Shown: positions 1 to 9,949, numbered from the stretch's first letter. The stretch is 64,000 bases of DNA from Treponema sp. (GCA_017525605.1 JAFXSM010000048.1:1-64000), one strand, 5' to 3'. The notes: a model not told the origin generated them from the sequence alone. A program made the numbers and translations.

Positions 1-1088
1 CGCGCTTGTTCGAGGCTGTCGCTCAGGGACTTTTCCGCGAGGTGAAGAAGCAGAGCAACTGGCAGCAGCTCCATTTCAAATATGCGATTCTGATTGGAAA
101 AATGTATTACAGGATGAAAGAGGGCGTGATTGGATTGCGCTGCCGCTACCACTGGTACCCGCGTTTCCTCGACGTGATTTGGAGCATCATTCCGTTCGCG
201 CTCCTCTGGTTCCCGCATCTTCTTTGCGAAATCTCTCTTTACAAGAAAATCCGCTCCCGTTTCGGAGGAAATTTCCGCGCGGTCATTTCCGGTGGTGGCG
301 CGTTGCAGCCTGACATCGAGGCGTTCTACCATGCAATCGGCTTCAATCTTCTTGAGGGCTACGGAATGACAGAATCCGCGCCAGTGATTTCAGTCAGAAA
401 TTCGAAGAAACCGAGAAGCAACAATGTCGGTCTCGTCTTCCCGAGCTTCGATGTGAAAATCGTAGAGGAAAAGGACGGCCAGATTGTGAGCGACACTCCG
501 CTGAAAGCAGGAAAACGCGGAATAATCCTCGTGCGCGGGCGGCAGATTATGAAAGGCTATTACAAACGCCCTGACCTCACCGAGCAGGTAATCGACAAGG
601 AAGGCTGGCTCAACACCGGCGACCTCGGAATGATTTCATGCGACGAGGAGCTGAAAATCGTCGGAAGGGCAAAGGACACGATTGTTCTTCTCGGCGGAGA
701 GAACATTGAGCCGCTCGTCATCGAAAAGGCAATCAATGCAAGCCCGTACATCGAGCGTTCTGTCGTGGTGGGGCAGGACAAGAAATATCTCGGCGCGCTC
801 ATCGTTCCCGACCAGCAGAACGTTCTTGCGTATGCGGAGGAGAATAACATCCTCTACGACAATTACGAGTCGCTTCTTGAGACGAAGGAAATCCAGAACC
901 TTTTCCAGACGGAAATCGACACTCTGGACAACGCGAAAACCGGCTTCCGCACTTGCGAGCGCATCGGAAAATTCGCGCTCCTCAATAAATCGTTCGAGCT
1001 AGGCAAGGAAATCAACTCCAAGCAGGAGCTCATGCGCCACAAGATTGTGGAGATACACAAGAAGGAATACGCGAAGCTGTTTAAGTAG
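1..1088 (+). CDS. Long-chain acyl-CoA synthetase (AMP-binding), 3' part only
   Basis: Carboxy-terminal about 360 residues of an AMP-forming acyl-CoA ligase, which activates fatty acids to acyl-adenylate and then acyl-CoA. The reading frame is open to the left edge, so the start and the ATP P-loop lie outside the window. Visible family motifs in order are GYGMTE (A5), NTGDLG (A7) and GRAKDTIVLLGGENIEP (A8), with the small C-terminal lid domain following. A strong bidirectional hairpin terminator follows the stop codon. The family assignment is secure from the motifs; the chain-length specificity cannot be read from this part. Confidence 0.93.
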   Translation, partial: RLFEAVAQGLFREVKKQSNWQQLHFKYAILIGKMYYRMKEGVIGLRCRYHWYPRFLDVIWSIIPFALLWFPHLLCEISLYKKIRSRFGGNFRAVISGGGALQPDIEAFYHAIGFNLLEGYGMTESAPVISVRNSKKPRSNNVGLVFPSFDVKIVEEKDGQIVSDTPLKAGKRGIILVRGRQIMKGYYKRPDLTEQVIDKEGWLNTGDLGMISCDEELKIVGRAKDTIVLLGGENIEPLVIEKAINASPYIERSVVVGQDKKYLGALIVPDQQNVLAYAEENNILYDNYESLLETKEIQNLFQTEIDTLDNAKTGFRTCERIGKFALLNKSFELGKEINSKQELMRHKIVEIHKKEYAKLFK

Positions 1089-1105
1089 AAGTTAGGTTTG
1101 ACTAA

Positions 1106-1151
1106 AAAAATACCCGTCTGACACATGAAGAAGTGAAAGACGGGTATTTTT
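1106..1151. terminator. Bidirectional intrinsic terminator
   Basis: Perfect 14-bp inverted repeat (AAAAATACCCGTCT and its complement) around an 18-nt loop, flanked by A and T runs on both strands. It separates the rightward synthetase gene from the leftward pectate lyase gene, which ends just downstream, so it can serve both. Confidence 0.9.
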
Positions 1152-1172
1152 ATTTAGTTTTGATGTTTGGTT

Positions 1173-2786
1173 TTATTTCTGCACGCTCCAAACGTCTGCG
1201 CCGGCATTTTCGATAAGAATTGTCGGAATATCAGATGCATTGTCAAGCGTGTATTCGTAGCTTGGTGTGAACGGTTTTGTATCTTGCGTGGAGAGAGCTT
1301 TGCTTCCTTCACTTCTGCTTGTAAAGACATTTCCGCTTTCATAGCATTTTCCTGACGGACTTGTCGACTGTGAAATACAATATTGCACACCGCTTCCGAA
1401 ATAGTTGTTTTCAGCGATGATTGTGTATGCGCCGTAACGTGCGGCAATGCAGGCCTGCTGTGAATAATACGCGTCCGAGTCGCGCTCGTAGCTGTTGTTG
1501 TAGATGTGCATATTCGGATAGCAAGTCATCGGCAAACGCTGACCGCAGTTCAGGAATCTGTTGTGGTGTATTGTGATGTTTCCGCCGCTCAAATCTGAAC
1601 TGCTTGAACCAATCAGCATTGTCTTGTCGTGGTTTTTGAAGAAGCAGTATGAGACAACGACATTTGTCGAAGATTTTGTGATGTCGCAAAGTCCGTCATA
1701 AGTCTGCCATTTTTCAGAACCGCTGGAAGTCGTAACAGTTGTATATTTCATCGTGTCTTCGATTGTGCAGTGGTCAATCCAAATGTTTTTTGAGGAATTC
1801 AATACTGCGATTCCGTCCCACTGTGCGTTGAAACCGTCGTCTTTCTCGTGGTGCGGGAACGGGTCGTATGCGTCCTGAATCGTCAGGTTCCTGATTGTCA
1901 CATTCGACACGCCTGAAATCTGAATCGTTCCGCCTTTGATTACAGCGTTTCCCAATCCGATTATCGTAGTGTTCGATTTTACGTTCAGTTTGATTTTGTT
2001 TCCGTATGTTGAATTCAACTTCCACAAAGTCTGGCTGAGAGTCGTTGACGTTGATGATGAAGATTTGTCATCTGTGCTCGATGAACAAAGAGCTGCGTAT
2101 GCATTTCTGAATGCAGTGTAAGTAGTGTAGACATTCGGATATTTTGAGCTGTCAGAATTTTTTAGCGAAGTTGTTTGCTTCTTCACAAAAGCATCAAGTT
2201 CATCCGTCGTTCCTCCTGCTGTAGTTGGAAGACATCCATCTGACATATCGATTGTGCCGCTTACATAAATCAGTCCGCCGTTTGAAATCGCGGAAAGCAA
2301 TTCCGCTTTTGTCGTTACTGTCGTTCCGCTTCCGGTTTGCGGCGTGATTGTTGCATACCCCGTCGGCGTGTCGCTTGCGGAAATGCTGTTCGCGCTTGCG
2401 CTAATCGTTATTTCCTTGCTCGCAGTTTTCGTGATTTCCGCACCGTCAACAGTCGCTTTTCCTGTGAGAGTGACTGTCACTGCTGTTTCTGTGCTGCCAG
2501 CCGTAAGAGTTACCGAATTTCCCGTTGTTGCTGAAAGTTCTGCTCCGTCCGTCACGTTCCACTCGTATGAAACGGAAACAGAGCCTGTCGTCTTTGCCGA
2601 CGCTGTAAGATTCAGTGTTCCGGAAGGCACGAGCGATGAACTTCCGCCAATAGAAACTCCGCTGAAAGAATTTGCCGCTCCGTTGTCGGATGAGTCCGAA
2701 GAACACGCTGTTATGACAATTGCCGCCGAAAGTGCAAAAATCGCACAAAATCGTTTGACAATTTCAAAACCACAAGATTTTGACAT
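1173..2786 (-). CDS. Pectate lyase family 1 lipoprotein, paralogue A
   Basis: Predicted secreted lipoprotein of 537 residues that would cleave pectate by beta-elimination at the cell surface. The signal peptide ends in the lipobox ITAC near residue 28, followed by a Ser-rich linker and one Ig-like domain (about 40-130). The PL1 parallel beta-helix fills the rest: WIDHC, the YDGLCDI segment, SYCFFKNHDK and QRLP are all present. The canonical RxPRxR catalytic strand is altered here: the first Arg is kept but the next two Arg positions read Met and Cys. The start follows a GAGG box, and the 5' region closely resembles that of the downstream paralogue, so the two arose by tandem duplication. Activity may therefore be changed or specialised. 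Confidence 0.9.
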   Translation of the reverse strand: MSKSCGFEIVKRFCAIFALSAAIVITACSSDSSDNGAANSFSGVSIGGSSSLVPSGTLNLTASAKTTGSVSVSYEWNVTDGAELSATTGNSVTLTAGSTETAVTVTLTGKATVDGAEITKTASKEITISASANSISASDTPTGYATITPQTGSGTTVTTKAELLSAISNGGLIYVSGTIDMSDGCLPTTAGGTTDELDAFVKKQTTSLKNSDSSKYPNVYTTYTAFRNAYAALCSSSTDDKSSSSTSTTLSQTLWKLNSTYGNKIKLNVKSNTTIIGLGNAVIKGGTIQISGVSNVTIRNLTIQDAYDPFPHHEKDDGFNAQWDGIAVLNSSKNIWIDHCTIEDTMKYTTVTTSSGSEKWQTYDGLCDITKSSTNVVVSYCFFKNHDKTMLIGSSSSDLSGGNITIHHNRFLNCGQRLPMTCYPNMHIYNNSYERDSDAYYSQQACIAARYGAYTIIAENNYFGSGVQYCISQSTSPSGKCYESGNVFTSRSEGSKALSTQDTKPFTPSYEYTLDNASDIPTILIENAGADVWSVQK

Positions 2787-2914
2787 AAAACCACCTCGTA
2801 AAGATTTTTATTGATATTGCAGTATTCAATTGAATCAAAATATAGAAATTGCATAAAAATATAAAGACGAACAATGGAACTTTTCTGACTTTTATAGACA
2901 ATCTTTTGACAAAA

Positions 2915-2946
2915 AAGACCAACCCGATTGTTGTGGGCTGGTCTTT
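2915..2946 (-). terminator. Intrinsic terminator of the longer pectate lyase gene
   Basis: Inverted repeat AAGACCAACCC / GGGCTGGTCTT with a short loop, followed on the minus strand by a T-rich run. It lies 27 bases beyond the stop codon of the gene ending at 2973. Confidence 0.8.
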
Positions 2947-2972
2947 GTGGATTTAGGTTTTATATGAAAATG

Positions 2973-5573
2973 CTATTGCTGCACTGTCCAGACGCCGGAT
3001 CCGGCGTTGGCTGGAACTGTCGTTGCTAAATTAGTTGTTTCTTCTGCATCGTAAGAATAGCCACTTGTAGAAGATGGCGTCCAGTTTGCTGCGGAATAAC
3101 CGCTTGCACTTGCGCTTGTCTCGTTAGCATCGTCTTTTTCTGTGAGACAGCCATCAGAACTATAAGATTTATAAGCAAGTTTTGCCGAAGATGGGAAACA
3201 ATTCTTCTCTGAATAAATCTGTGCTTTTTTTCCGACTCCAATACAGTACATGTTTATTGATTCATAGTAGTTATTGTAAATATGTACCTGTCCAAAACGA
3301 ACCCGAGGAAGTCTTTGTGTACAGCCTGTGTAATAATTATGATGTACAGTAACTTTTAACTTTCCGTCATCAGAAGTTTTACTATCACTGTTTCCTATCA
3401 AAGTTGTTTTATCATGATTTTCAAATTTGTTGTATGAAAGCGTGACATAATTTGAGCCGTTCACAACATCAAGAAGTCCGTCATAAGTAACCCAGTCTTC
3501 TGTTCTGCTTCCGCCATTTACAGTAACCTGAGCATAAGTGTGCGAGCTATCTTTGAGTGTACAATGGTCAATCCAGACGTAAGTCGAGCCATTGATTACC
3601 AAATTATCCCATTCAGCATTGAAATTATTCTCGTTTGACTGATACCAAGACGGGAAATAATCATAAGCATCTTTTATTGTCAGATTGCGGATAACGACAT
3701 TCGTAACATTGTATAATGATACGACCCCGTTTTTGAAACCTGCATTTTCCGTCTTTCCGATAATAGTTGTATTAGACGGAATGCTGATTTGCATCGTCGC
3801 TTTCTGTTTTGCAGAACATGCTGACTGAACTGAAGCCAAAGTTGATGCACTCCCATCAGAACAAGAAGCTCCGAATTTCGTCTGGTAATCTGCATAACTT
3901 GTGTAATCGTTTTCATAACCAGCTTCTTTGATAAAATCATAGCCGGTTTTTCCATTGCACAAATCAATTTCGCCAGTGATATAAATAATTCGTGAACTGC
4001 TTCCGGACAATGCTGTTTTCAATTTGTCATAAGTATCAACATTATCGTATACAGTTCCACCAAATCCGCCCCATGATGTTGGCGCTCCAGTATAAGCCGC
4101 CCATCCCGTCGGCGCATCGCTTGCTCTTATTACGTTCGCTGTTGCCGTTCCCGTCACCGTAACCGCGCACGTCGCAGATGCTCCGCCGTATGTGCATGAT
4201 GCCGTAATCGTCGCCGTTCCTGCTTTTTTCGCTGTGACAACTCCGTCTGAAACCGTCGCGACGCTCTTGTCGCTGGAAGCCCATTCGATTGTGTCCTTGC
4301 CGCTCGTGACTTCGCTTGCGTTTTCGATTGTCGCCGTGAGCGTCGCAGTCTTCGTCGTAGAGTCGTCGCTTACGTCGAGAGAAAGAGAAGTTTTGTCGAG
4401 TGAGATTGCTGTAGGGTAGACTGTAGTCTGTGCGTTTTCGTATGCGATTTTTACAGCGTAGATGTTGCATGCCTTGTCAGAATAAATGAGATATGTACCG
4501 GCTGAAACATTCGAAGAAGTTGAGAATGAACCGATACTGCTTCCGCCGTTTGAACCGCTGGCAATAGATGTTGAGCCACTATAAAGTGTCAATGTTCTGG
4601 ATTCAGTCGAAGAGCCGGACATAAAATAAACTGTAATTTTTGCAGAATCTGTCGTGGTAAATTTCAAAGCACGTGTTTCAGAAGAACCACCACCACTTAA
4701 TTTAACTCTCTTAGTGAACGAATATCCGTCAATAGATTTGTTGTTTTCATCAATTATGACATTTTTATCGGAGGAAGCTAGTACAGTCATCATACCAAGT
4801 TCTTTGCTTGAAGAAATTGTTTGTGCTTCGTACTCATCAGCTCTCCAAAGAACTTCGCTTGAATCTGCGCTTTCGACCGTCACATCGCATGTCGCTTTCT
4901 TTGTCGTGTCGGCCGTAGATGTCGCCGTGATTGTTGCCGTTCCTGCTGCAACTGCCGTCACTGTTCCGTCTGAGACTGTCGCAACGTTCTCGTCGCTAGA
5001 TGTCCATGTGACTGTCTTTGCGATGTCGCTTGATGTCGTTGCCACCGTTGCGGTAAGCGTTGCTGTCGTGTCTGCAAGAAGATTTAGCGAAGTTTGGTTC
5101 AGTGTTACAGAAGTAACGCCGCTGCTCGTGTTCGTTCCGCCTGCCGACGCCGGAACTTTCACCGTCACAGTTCCCGATTTACTTCCTGCCGTTGCCTTCA
5201 CCGTCACCGACTGCTCGCTCGCCGTCGTGTTCTTTCCTGTGAGCGTCACTGCCGCCTTTCCGCCGCTTGCGTTTGTCGATGAAGAGCCGAGCGTCGCGTA
5301 GTCGCCGCCTGATGTTATCGACCAGCTCACTGCCGCGCTGTCATCTCCCGTGATTGTCGCCGTGATTGTCGAAGTTCCCGTCGCAGAATCCATTGTCGAA
5401 GGACTTGCGCTTACTGACACCGCCGTGACGGCAGAGCCGTCGCTTGTGTTTGCCTCTGATGATGATGATGATGAGCTTTCGTCACCGGAAGAGCATCCGG
5501 CAAAAAGAAGTGCTGAAAGTGCAAAACACCCAAAGGCTTTTTTTAAAAGACCGAAGCCAAAAGATTTTGACAT
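2973..5573 (-). CDS. Pectate lyase family 1 lipoprotein with Ig-like domains, paralogue B
   Basis: Large (866-residue) secreted lipoprotein, lipobox FAGC near residue 27, then poly-Ser. It carries three Ig-like BIG2-type domains (roughly 40-145, 150-245 and 385-475), an intervening beta-rich segment (about 245-380) that looks like a carbohydrate-binding or adhesion module, and a C-terminal PL1 catalytic domain. The catalytic domain has WIDHC, SYNKFENHDK and an intact QRLPRVRFG strand with the substrate-binding and catalytic Arg residues, so it should be an active pectate lyase. The ATG at 5573 is chosen over one 12 bases upstream because a GAGG box sits correctly and the paralogue starts with the same MSKS. 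The Ig-like array probably holds the enzyme away from the outer membrane. Confidence 0.92.
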   Translation of the reverse strand: MSKSFGFGLLKKAFGCFALSALLFAGCSSGDESSSSSSSEANTSDGSAVTAVSVSASPSTMDSATGTSTITATITGDDSAAVSWSITSGGDYATLGSSSTNASGGKAAVTLTGKNTTASEQSVTVKATAGSKSGTVTVKVPASAGGTNTSSGVTSVTLNQTSLNLLADTTATLTATVATTSSDIAKTVTWTSSDENVATVSDGTVTAVAAGTATITATSTADTTKKATCDVTVESADSSEVLWRADEYEAQTISSSKELGMMTVLASSDKNVIIDENNKSIDGYSFTKRVKLSGGGSSETRALKFTTTDSAKITVYFMSGSSTESRTLTLYSGSTSIASGSNGGSSIGSFSTSSNVSAGTYLIYSDKACNIYAVKIAYENAQTTVYPTAISLDKTSLSLDVSDDSTTKTATLTATIENASEVTSGKDTIEWASSDKSVATVSDGVVTAKKAGTATITASCTYGGASATCAVTVTGTATANVIRASDAPTGWAAYTGAPTSWGGFGGTVYDNVDTYDKLKTALSGSSSRIIYITGEIDLCNGKTGYDFIKEAGYENDYTSYADYQTKFGASCSDGSASTLASVQSACSAKQKATMQISIPSNTTIIGKTENAGFKNGVVSLYNVTNVVIRNLTIKDAYDYFPSWYQSNENNFNAEWDNLVINGSTYVWIDHCTLKDSSHTYAQVTVNGGSRTEDWVTYDGLLDVVNGSNYVTLSYNKFENHDKTTLIGNSDSKTSDDGKLKVTVHHNYYTGCTQRLPRVRFGQVHIYNNYYESINMYCIGVGKKAQIYSEKNCFPSSAKLAYKSYSSDGCLTEKDDANETSASASGYSAANWTPSSTSGYSYDAEETTNLATTVPANAGSGVWTVQQ

Positions 5574-5741
5574 AAATAACCTCACAAAGATTTTTTCGAA
5601 ATGCTTTTGATATTACCGAAATTTCGGATTTATGGAAAATATGCAATTTTTTCCACAAATCCGCCTTTAAAAACGTGGTTAACATTATCTGGAAATTTTG
5701 GTAACCTTACAACATTCATTTTATTTTGGAGGCTTTTTCTT

Positions 5742-5975
5742 ATGAAAATTCTTAGAAACGTTGCTGTTGTCGCAACTCTCGCTTCTCTTTTCGCATTCGC
5801 TTCTTGCGGATCTACAACTCAGGCTGCTGCAAAATCAAACGCAGAGGCTGCAAAAGAGGAAATCAAGGAAGCTGCTCAGAACGCAGTTGATGCAACTGTA
5901 AACGCAGCTGTCACAGAGACTACAGAGGCTATCGAGTCTGCTGCAGACACAGCAGTCAACGCTGTTGCAAACTAA
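5742..5975 (+). CDS. Small Ala-rich lipoprotein
   Basis: A 77-residue protein with signal peptide and lipobox FASC at about residue 22. The mature part is almost entirely Ala, Glu, Thr, Val and Asn with heptad-like spacing (AAKEEIKEAA), so it is probably an amphipathic alpha-helical lipoprotein comparable in size to Lpp-like envelope proteins. The start follows TTGGAGG at good spacing; the open frame extends further upstream but without a better site. No function can be assigned from the sequence. It is followed by its own terminator. Confidence 0.8.
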   Translation: MKILRNVAVVATLASLFAFASCGSTTQAAAKSNAEAAKEEIKEAAQNAVDATVNAAVTETTEAIESAADTAVNAVAN

Positions 5976-6024
5976 GCCCTTTAGGATTAGTTACGAACTA
6001 AGCCATTTGGTTTTAATTTAAAAT

Positions 6025-6070
6025 AAAAAATCCTGCGTTTCATTCATCAGTTTGAAGCGCAGGATTTTTT
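6025..6070. terminator. Bidirectional intrinsic terminator
   Basis: Inverted repeat AAAAAATCCTGCG / CGCAGGATTTTTT between the convergent small lipoprotein gene and rlpA; A and T runs serve both strands. Confidence 0.88.
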
Positions 6071-6083
6071 TGTTTCCGTATGT

Positions 6084-6845
6084 TTATTTTGCGTCTACCG
6101 CAGAAGAATCAGAATCTGTCGGAATTGAAGACGGGTTTGTCGAAGAAAGCGACTCCGCTTTTCTCTCCCTCACGAAATAATCGTTGAAGCCCTTGTTTTC
6201 GAGGTTTGTCAGAGCGTCCTGAACTTCGTTTGTCGGAACGTCCTTGATGACGACTCTTGTGACTTCCGTTGTTCTCTGGAAAACCACGTTCTTGAATCCC
6301 GCATCGACAAGACGCTGTGCGAGCGACTCAGCATTCTCCCTCTTTGCGAATGCTCCGAGCTGGATGTCCCATCTCTTGTTCGGGTCGAGCTTCTTGAGCT
6401 TGTTGATTTTGTCCGTTGCCGAAGAAGTTGATGCTGTAGTTGAAGGTACTGCGGAAGTCTCGACTGCAACCGTGTCGCCGAGCTGTACGATTTCGAGCGA
6501 AACCTGAGCCGTGCCTGCCGCAACCATGTCGAGCTTTTCGGCAGCGGCTTTCGAAACGTCGATTTCGCGGTTCTCGGAGAAAGGCCCCCTGTCGTTGATT
6601 CTGACGTTCACTGATTTTCCGTTGAGCAGGTTCGTTACTTTGACGATTGTGTTGAACGGAAGCGTCTTGTGTGCCGCTGTGAATGCGTACATGTTGAAAG
6701 TCTCTCCGCTGGATGTTTTTTTGCCATGGAATTTATCAGCATAATATGAAGCGGTGACATTCGATTTGAAAAGCTCCTCTGCAAAAGATGAAACCGTAGA
6801 GAAAGCTGTGAGTAAAAGCAAGAAAGCAATATGTATTTTTTTCAT
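6084..6845 (-). CDS. rlpA: RlpA-family septal lytic transglycosylase with SPOR domain
   Basis: Secreted protein of 253 residues that would cleave denuded peptidoglycan strands at the division site. The signal peptide is about 22 residues (ends SSFAEE). The double-psi beta-barrel domain (about 28-120) has the expected [10 protein letters not shown] start, the [11 protein letters not shown]is and the INDRGPF Asp that belong to the RlpA active site. A C-terminal SPOR domain (about 155-235, starting RWDIQLGAF) should target glycan strands at septa. There is no lipobox, so it is periplasmic rather than lipidated. It is a single gene, closed by a terminator. Confidence 0.92.
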   Translation of the reverse strand: MKKIHIAFLLLLTAFSTVSSFAEELFKSNVTASYYADKFHGKKTSSGETFNMYAFTAAHKTLPFNTIVKVTNLLNGKSVNVRINDRGPFSENREIDVSKAAAEKLDMVAAGTAQVSLEIVQLGDTVAVETSAVPSTTASTSSATDKINKLKKLDPNKRWDIQLGAFAKRENAESLAQRLVDAGFKNVVFQRTTEVTRVVIKDVPTNEVQDALTNLENKGFNDYFVRERKAESLSSTNPSSIPTDSDSSAVDAK

Positions 6846-6980
6846 ACATTCATTATCGGCTTTTGGTTTTCAGAATTTAGGACATGCACCTTCAAATTTA
6901 AGTTCGTCAAAAAACATACTTTTTCGGCGTTCGACATTCCTCTGTTTGTCGTTTCTCTGTAATATTTCCGATAATCTATT

Positions 6981-8099
6981 ATGCGAAAATTTATTTTTTG
7001 TTGCGTCGCGTCGTTTTTCGGTGCGCTCTTTGCTTTTTCTCAGAACGGTGTCCAAAGTGTCAGTCGTAATGCACAGCCTGATTCGATTCTTGGCGGAATC
7101 TGGCAGGGAACGGACCGCCTGATTCTTTTCGAGTCGGACGGTTCGGAGCGTCTTTCGGAAGGCGAGAATTCAAATGTGCGCTCGTTCGGTTTCAGTGTCG
7201 TCCTCCGTGTTTTTTACGCATGGTATTACGACAGGGCGGCGGAGGATTCCAGCTACCGTGAAATCATGACGCGCGACATAAACGATGCCGAGTCTGACGA
7301 GCCGGAGGATATTTCCGTGAAATGCCGCACGGTTTTTGAGAACGAGTCGAAGAATGCCGGCGTGTATGAGCTTGAGCTCGTTTATCCTGCCGCAGTTTAT
7401 TCGACAGGCAAAAAGGCAAGGCGCGAGTCGCTTTTCGTTCCTGTTGCCGTAATCGACGGAAAAATCTATCTTGATTTCTACGTGAACCCGAATGTAATAG
7501 AAGAAAACGGAATTCCGCGTGTCGCAAAAAACGATTCGAATGCGGGGTTTTGGGGCTGCGCTTCGAATGCGGACGGGATAACGATTTCTCCGCCTCGGTT
7601 CAAGCAGGAGGTCAGTTCGTATTACGTTTTCAAGAATGCGGATTCTTCCGGGAGTGCTGCGGAGGACGTGTACAAGCTCCGCTACTGGAAAAGCGGAATG
7701 GACTACGATGCGAATGCGGTCGCGACATTCACCGACGGGGCGAAGACATTCGAGGTTCCGAAATTCCTGAAAATCGGCTCTGATTTGTATCAGTGCACGA
7801 CGGGCAGGGGATCGAAAATCCGCAATATCGAAAAGATGACTTCCATGCCGCAGGATTCAGTTTATGATTCGGATTTTTCAATCTGCGCGTTCGGAAAGCC
7901 GTATCTCGTGAAGGTTCCGAACGGAAACAGCAAGGAGAATATTCTCGAAATCGTCGCGGAGAACAACAAAAGGAGAAGGGACCCGCCGAAGCCTCCTTTT
8001 CCTGTCAAGCAGATTGATTTTCACTGGAAGGAAATCACCGAGCTTGAAAAATACAATCCATTCACTTGGAACAGGCGCAATATCGATTTGGGACAATAA
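6981..8099 (+). CDS. Exported protein of unknown function
   Basis: A 372-residue protein with a clear signal peptide (hydrophobic core, cleavage near AFSQ at about residue 20). I recognise no domain. The mature part is acidic and beta-rich, with a repeated pattern of short Tyr- and Asp-rich strands and a basic, Pro-rich C-terminal tail (KRRRDPPKPPFP). No ribosome binding site is evident before the ATG; a GATAAT-like hexamer lies 5 bases upstream. It precedes ilvB by about 30 bases and may share its transcript. Confidence 0.75.
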   Translation: MRKFIFCCVASFFGALFAFSQNGVQSVSRNAQPDSILGGIWQGTDRLILFESDGSERLSEGENSNVRSFGFSVVLRVFYAWYYDRAAEDSSYREIMTRDINDAESDEPEDISVKCRTVFENESKNAGVYELELVYPAAVYSTGKKARRESLFVPVAVIDGKIYLDFYVNPNVIEENGIPRVAKNDSNAGFWGCASNADGITISPPRFKQEVSSYYVFKNADSSGSAAEDVYKLRYWKSGMDYDANAVATFTDGAKTFEVPKFLKIGSDLYQCTTGRGSKIRNIEKMTSMPQDSVYDSDFSICAFGKPYLVKVPNGNSKENILEIVAENNKRRRDPPKPPFPVKQIDFHWKEITELEKYNPFTWNRRNIDLGQ

Positions 8100-8129
8100 A
8101 AATAAAGAACATAAAAGATGAGGTACGAA

Positions 8130-9923
8130 ATGAAAAAACTTACTGGTTCTCAGATAATCATAAGTCTTCTGAAGCAGAACGGAATTAACACGGTTGCGGG
8201 AATCCCTGGCGGCTCAATCCTTCCGCTTTATGATGAGCTTGGAAAATCGGATATTCAGCACGTTCTCGTCCGTCAGGAGCAGGCTGCGGGCTTCATTGCG
8301 CAGGGAATCTCGCGCGTCACAGGAAAAGCTGCCGTCTGCATGGCGACCAGCGGTCCTGGCGCGATGAACCTCTTGACCGCGATTGCCGATGCAAGGTGCG
8401 ATTCCGTCCCGATTGTCGCGATAACCGGTCAGGTGAATCTTTCGCTCATCGGAACTGACGCGTTCCAGGAAGCCGACACATTCGGATTGTCTTTCCCAAT
8501 CACGAAGCACTCGATGATGGTGAAAAGCGCGAAGGAGCTGATTCGTGCCGTTCCGTTGGCGTTCGCAATTGCAGAAAGCGGAAGGCCGGGACCTGTCCTC
8601 ATCGACGTTCCGCGAAACGTTCAGGCGGAACTTTGTGAAGTGCCTGACGATTTTGACAATTGCTTTTCGAAAATTTACGACGAGTACGTCAAGAATCACA
8701 AAGGAATCAAATTCAAGACCGAAGACGAGAAAATCTCTTCCGTAATCGATAATTTCGCTTCGAAGATTTTGAACTCAAAACGTCCTGTCCTCTATGTCGG
8801 CGGCGGCGCGAACAGTCCTGAAAGCTCGTGCGCAATCAAGAAATTCCTTTCGCTTTGCAATATGCCTGTCGTCTCTTCGCTCATGGGAATCGGCGTTGTG
8901 AGCGTGAAGGACGAGAATTTCTTCGGCATGGTCGGAATGCACGGAAGCTACGCCGCAAACAGAGTCATGTACGATTCTGATTTGGTTTTTGCGGTCGGCG
9001 TTCGCTTTGACGACAGGGCGACGGGCGTCGTCGAGAAGTTCTGCCCGAACGCGGAAATCATCCACATAGACATCGATGCTGCCGAAATCAACAAAATCCT
9101 TCCAAGCGCGGTTTCCCTTGTTGAAGACTGCGCGTTTGCTTTTGAGAGTTTGAATTCCGCATTGGAAAAGGCCGGCATCGCAAATTCAAAATCCAATGAT
9201 GACAAAAAAGAATGGCTCAAAAAATGTCTTCCGCTCAAGAACGAAAAAGAAGTCACTCTTCCGATGAACTGCGACACTGCAAATTGTTGCGGAAAAAGAA
9301 CTTGCGGAGTGAAGGACGGCGAGAAATTCCGCGACCCGCGCTGCTTCATCGCTTCTCTTCCTTCTGTCGCGTCAAAATTCGGCTTGGGCGAGGACGATAT
9401 AATCGTCACGACCGATGTCGGTCAGCATCAGATGTGGACTGCCCAGTTCTATCCTGTGAAGAATTCAAGGCAGCTTCTCACATCAGGCTCGCTCGGCACT
9501 ATGGGATTCGGTCTTCCTGCCGCAATCGGAGCCGCAATCGCCGCACCGGACAAGCGCGTCATCTGCATTTCTGGCGACGGCTCAATCATGATGAACATTC
9601 AGGAACTTGCGACACTCAGCGAACTTAACCTGAACGTTACCGTAATAGTCCTTGACAACGGCTGTCTTGGAATGGTAAGGCAGCAGCAGGAATATCTTTT
9701 CAACAAGAATTATTCCGCGAGCACTTACAAATTCCGCCCTGATTTGCTTAAAATCGCTTCCGGTTTCGGAATCCGCGATATCGATGCCGATACTGACGAA
9801 AACTGGGCTCAAAAAGCATTCGGCGAAGCGGGGCCTGCATTCGTCCGCGTGAAAATCGCACGAAGCGAGACAGTGCTTCCGTTCGTCAAGTCCGGCTGTG
9901 CAAATATCGACGCTCTGCGCTGA
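8130..9923 (+). CDS. ilvB: Acetolactate synthase, large (catalytic) subunit
   Basis: Thiamine diphosphate enzyme that condenses two pyruvates to acetolactate, or pyruvate with 2-ketobutyrate, for branched-chain amino acid synthesis. It shows the N-terminal pyrimidine domain with the catalytic Glu in VRQEQAAGF, the central domain (GVRFDDRATG) and the C-terminal thiamine-binding motif GDGSIMMN...LDNGCLG. The protein has 597 residues from the ATG at 8130, preferred over 8118 because GAGG stands 6 bases upstream of it. A Cys-rich stretch around residues 379-400 (five Cys) sits between the central and C-terminal domains. No small regulatory subunit gene follows. A biosynthetic role is likely, but a catabolic acetolactate synthase cannot be excluded. 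Confidence 0.94.
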   Translation: MKKLTGSQIIISLLKQNGINTVAGIPGGSILPLYDELGKSDIQHVLVRQEQAAGFIAQGISRVTGKAAVCMATSGPGAMNLLTAIADARCDSVPIVAITGQVNLSLIGTDAFQEADTFGLSFPITKHSMMVKSAKELIRAVPLAFAIAESGRPGPVLIDVPRNVQAELCEVPDDFDNCFSKIYDEYVKNHKGIKFKTEDEKISSVIDNFASKILNSKRPVLYVGGGANSPESSCAIKKFLSLCNMPVVSSLMGIGVVSVKDENFFGMVGMHGSYAANRVMYDSDLVFAVGVRFDDRATGVVEKFCPNAEIIHIDIDAAEINKILPSAVSLVEDCAFAFESLNSALEKAGIANSKSNDDKKEWLKKCLPLKNEKEVTLPMNCDTANCCGKRTCGVKDGEKFRDPRCFIASLPSVASKFGLGEDDIIVTTDVGQHQMWTAQFYPVKNSRQLLTSGSLGTMGFGLPAAIGAAIAAPDKRVICISGDGSIMMNIQELATLSELNLNVTVIVLDNGCLGMVRQQQEYLFNKNYSASTYKFRPDLLKIASGFGIRDIDADTDENWAQKAFGEAGPAFVRVKIARSETVLPFVKSGCANIDALR

Positions 9924-9949
9924 CGGAATTTTTTGCAATCGACATAAAA

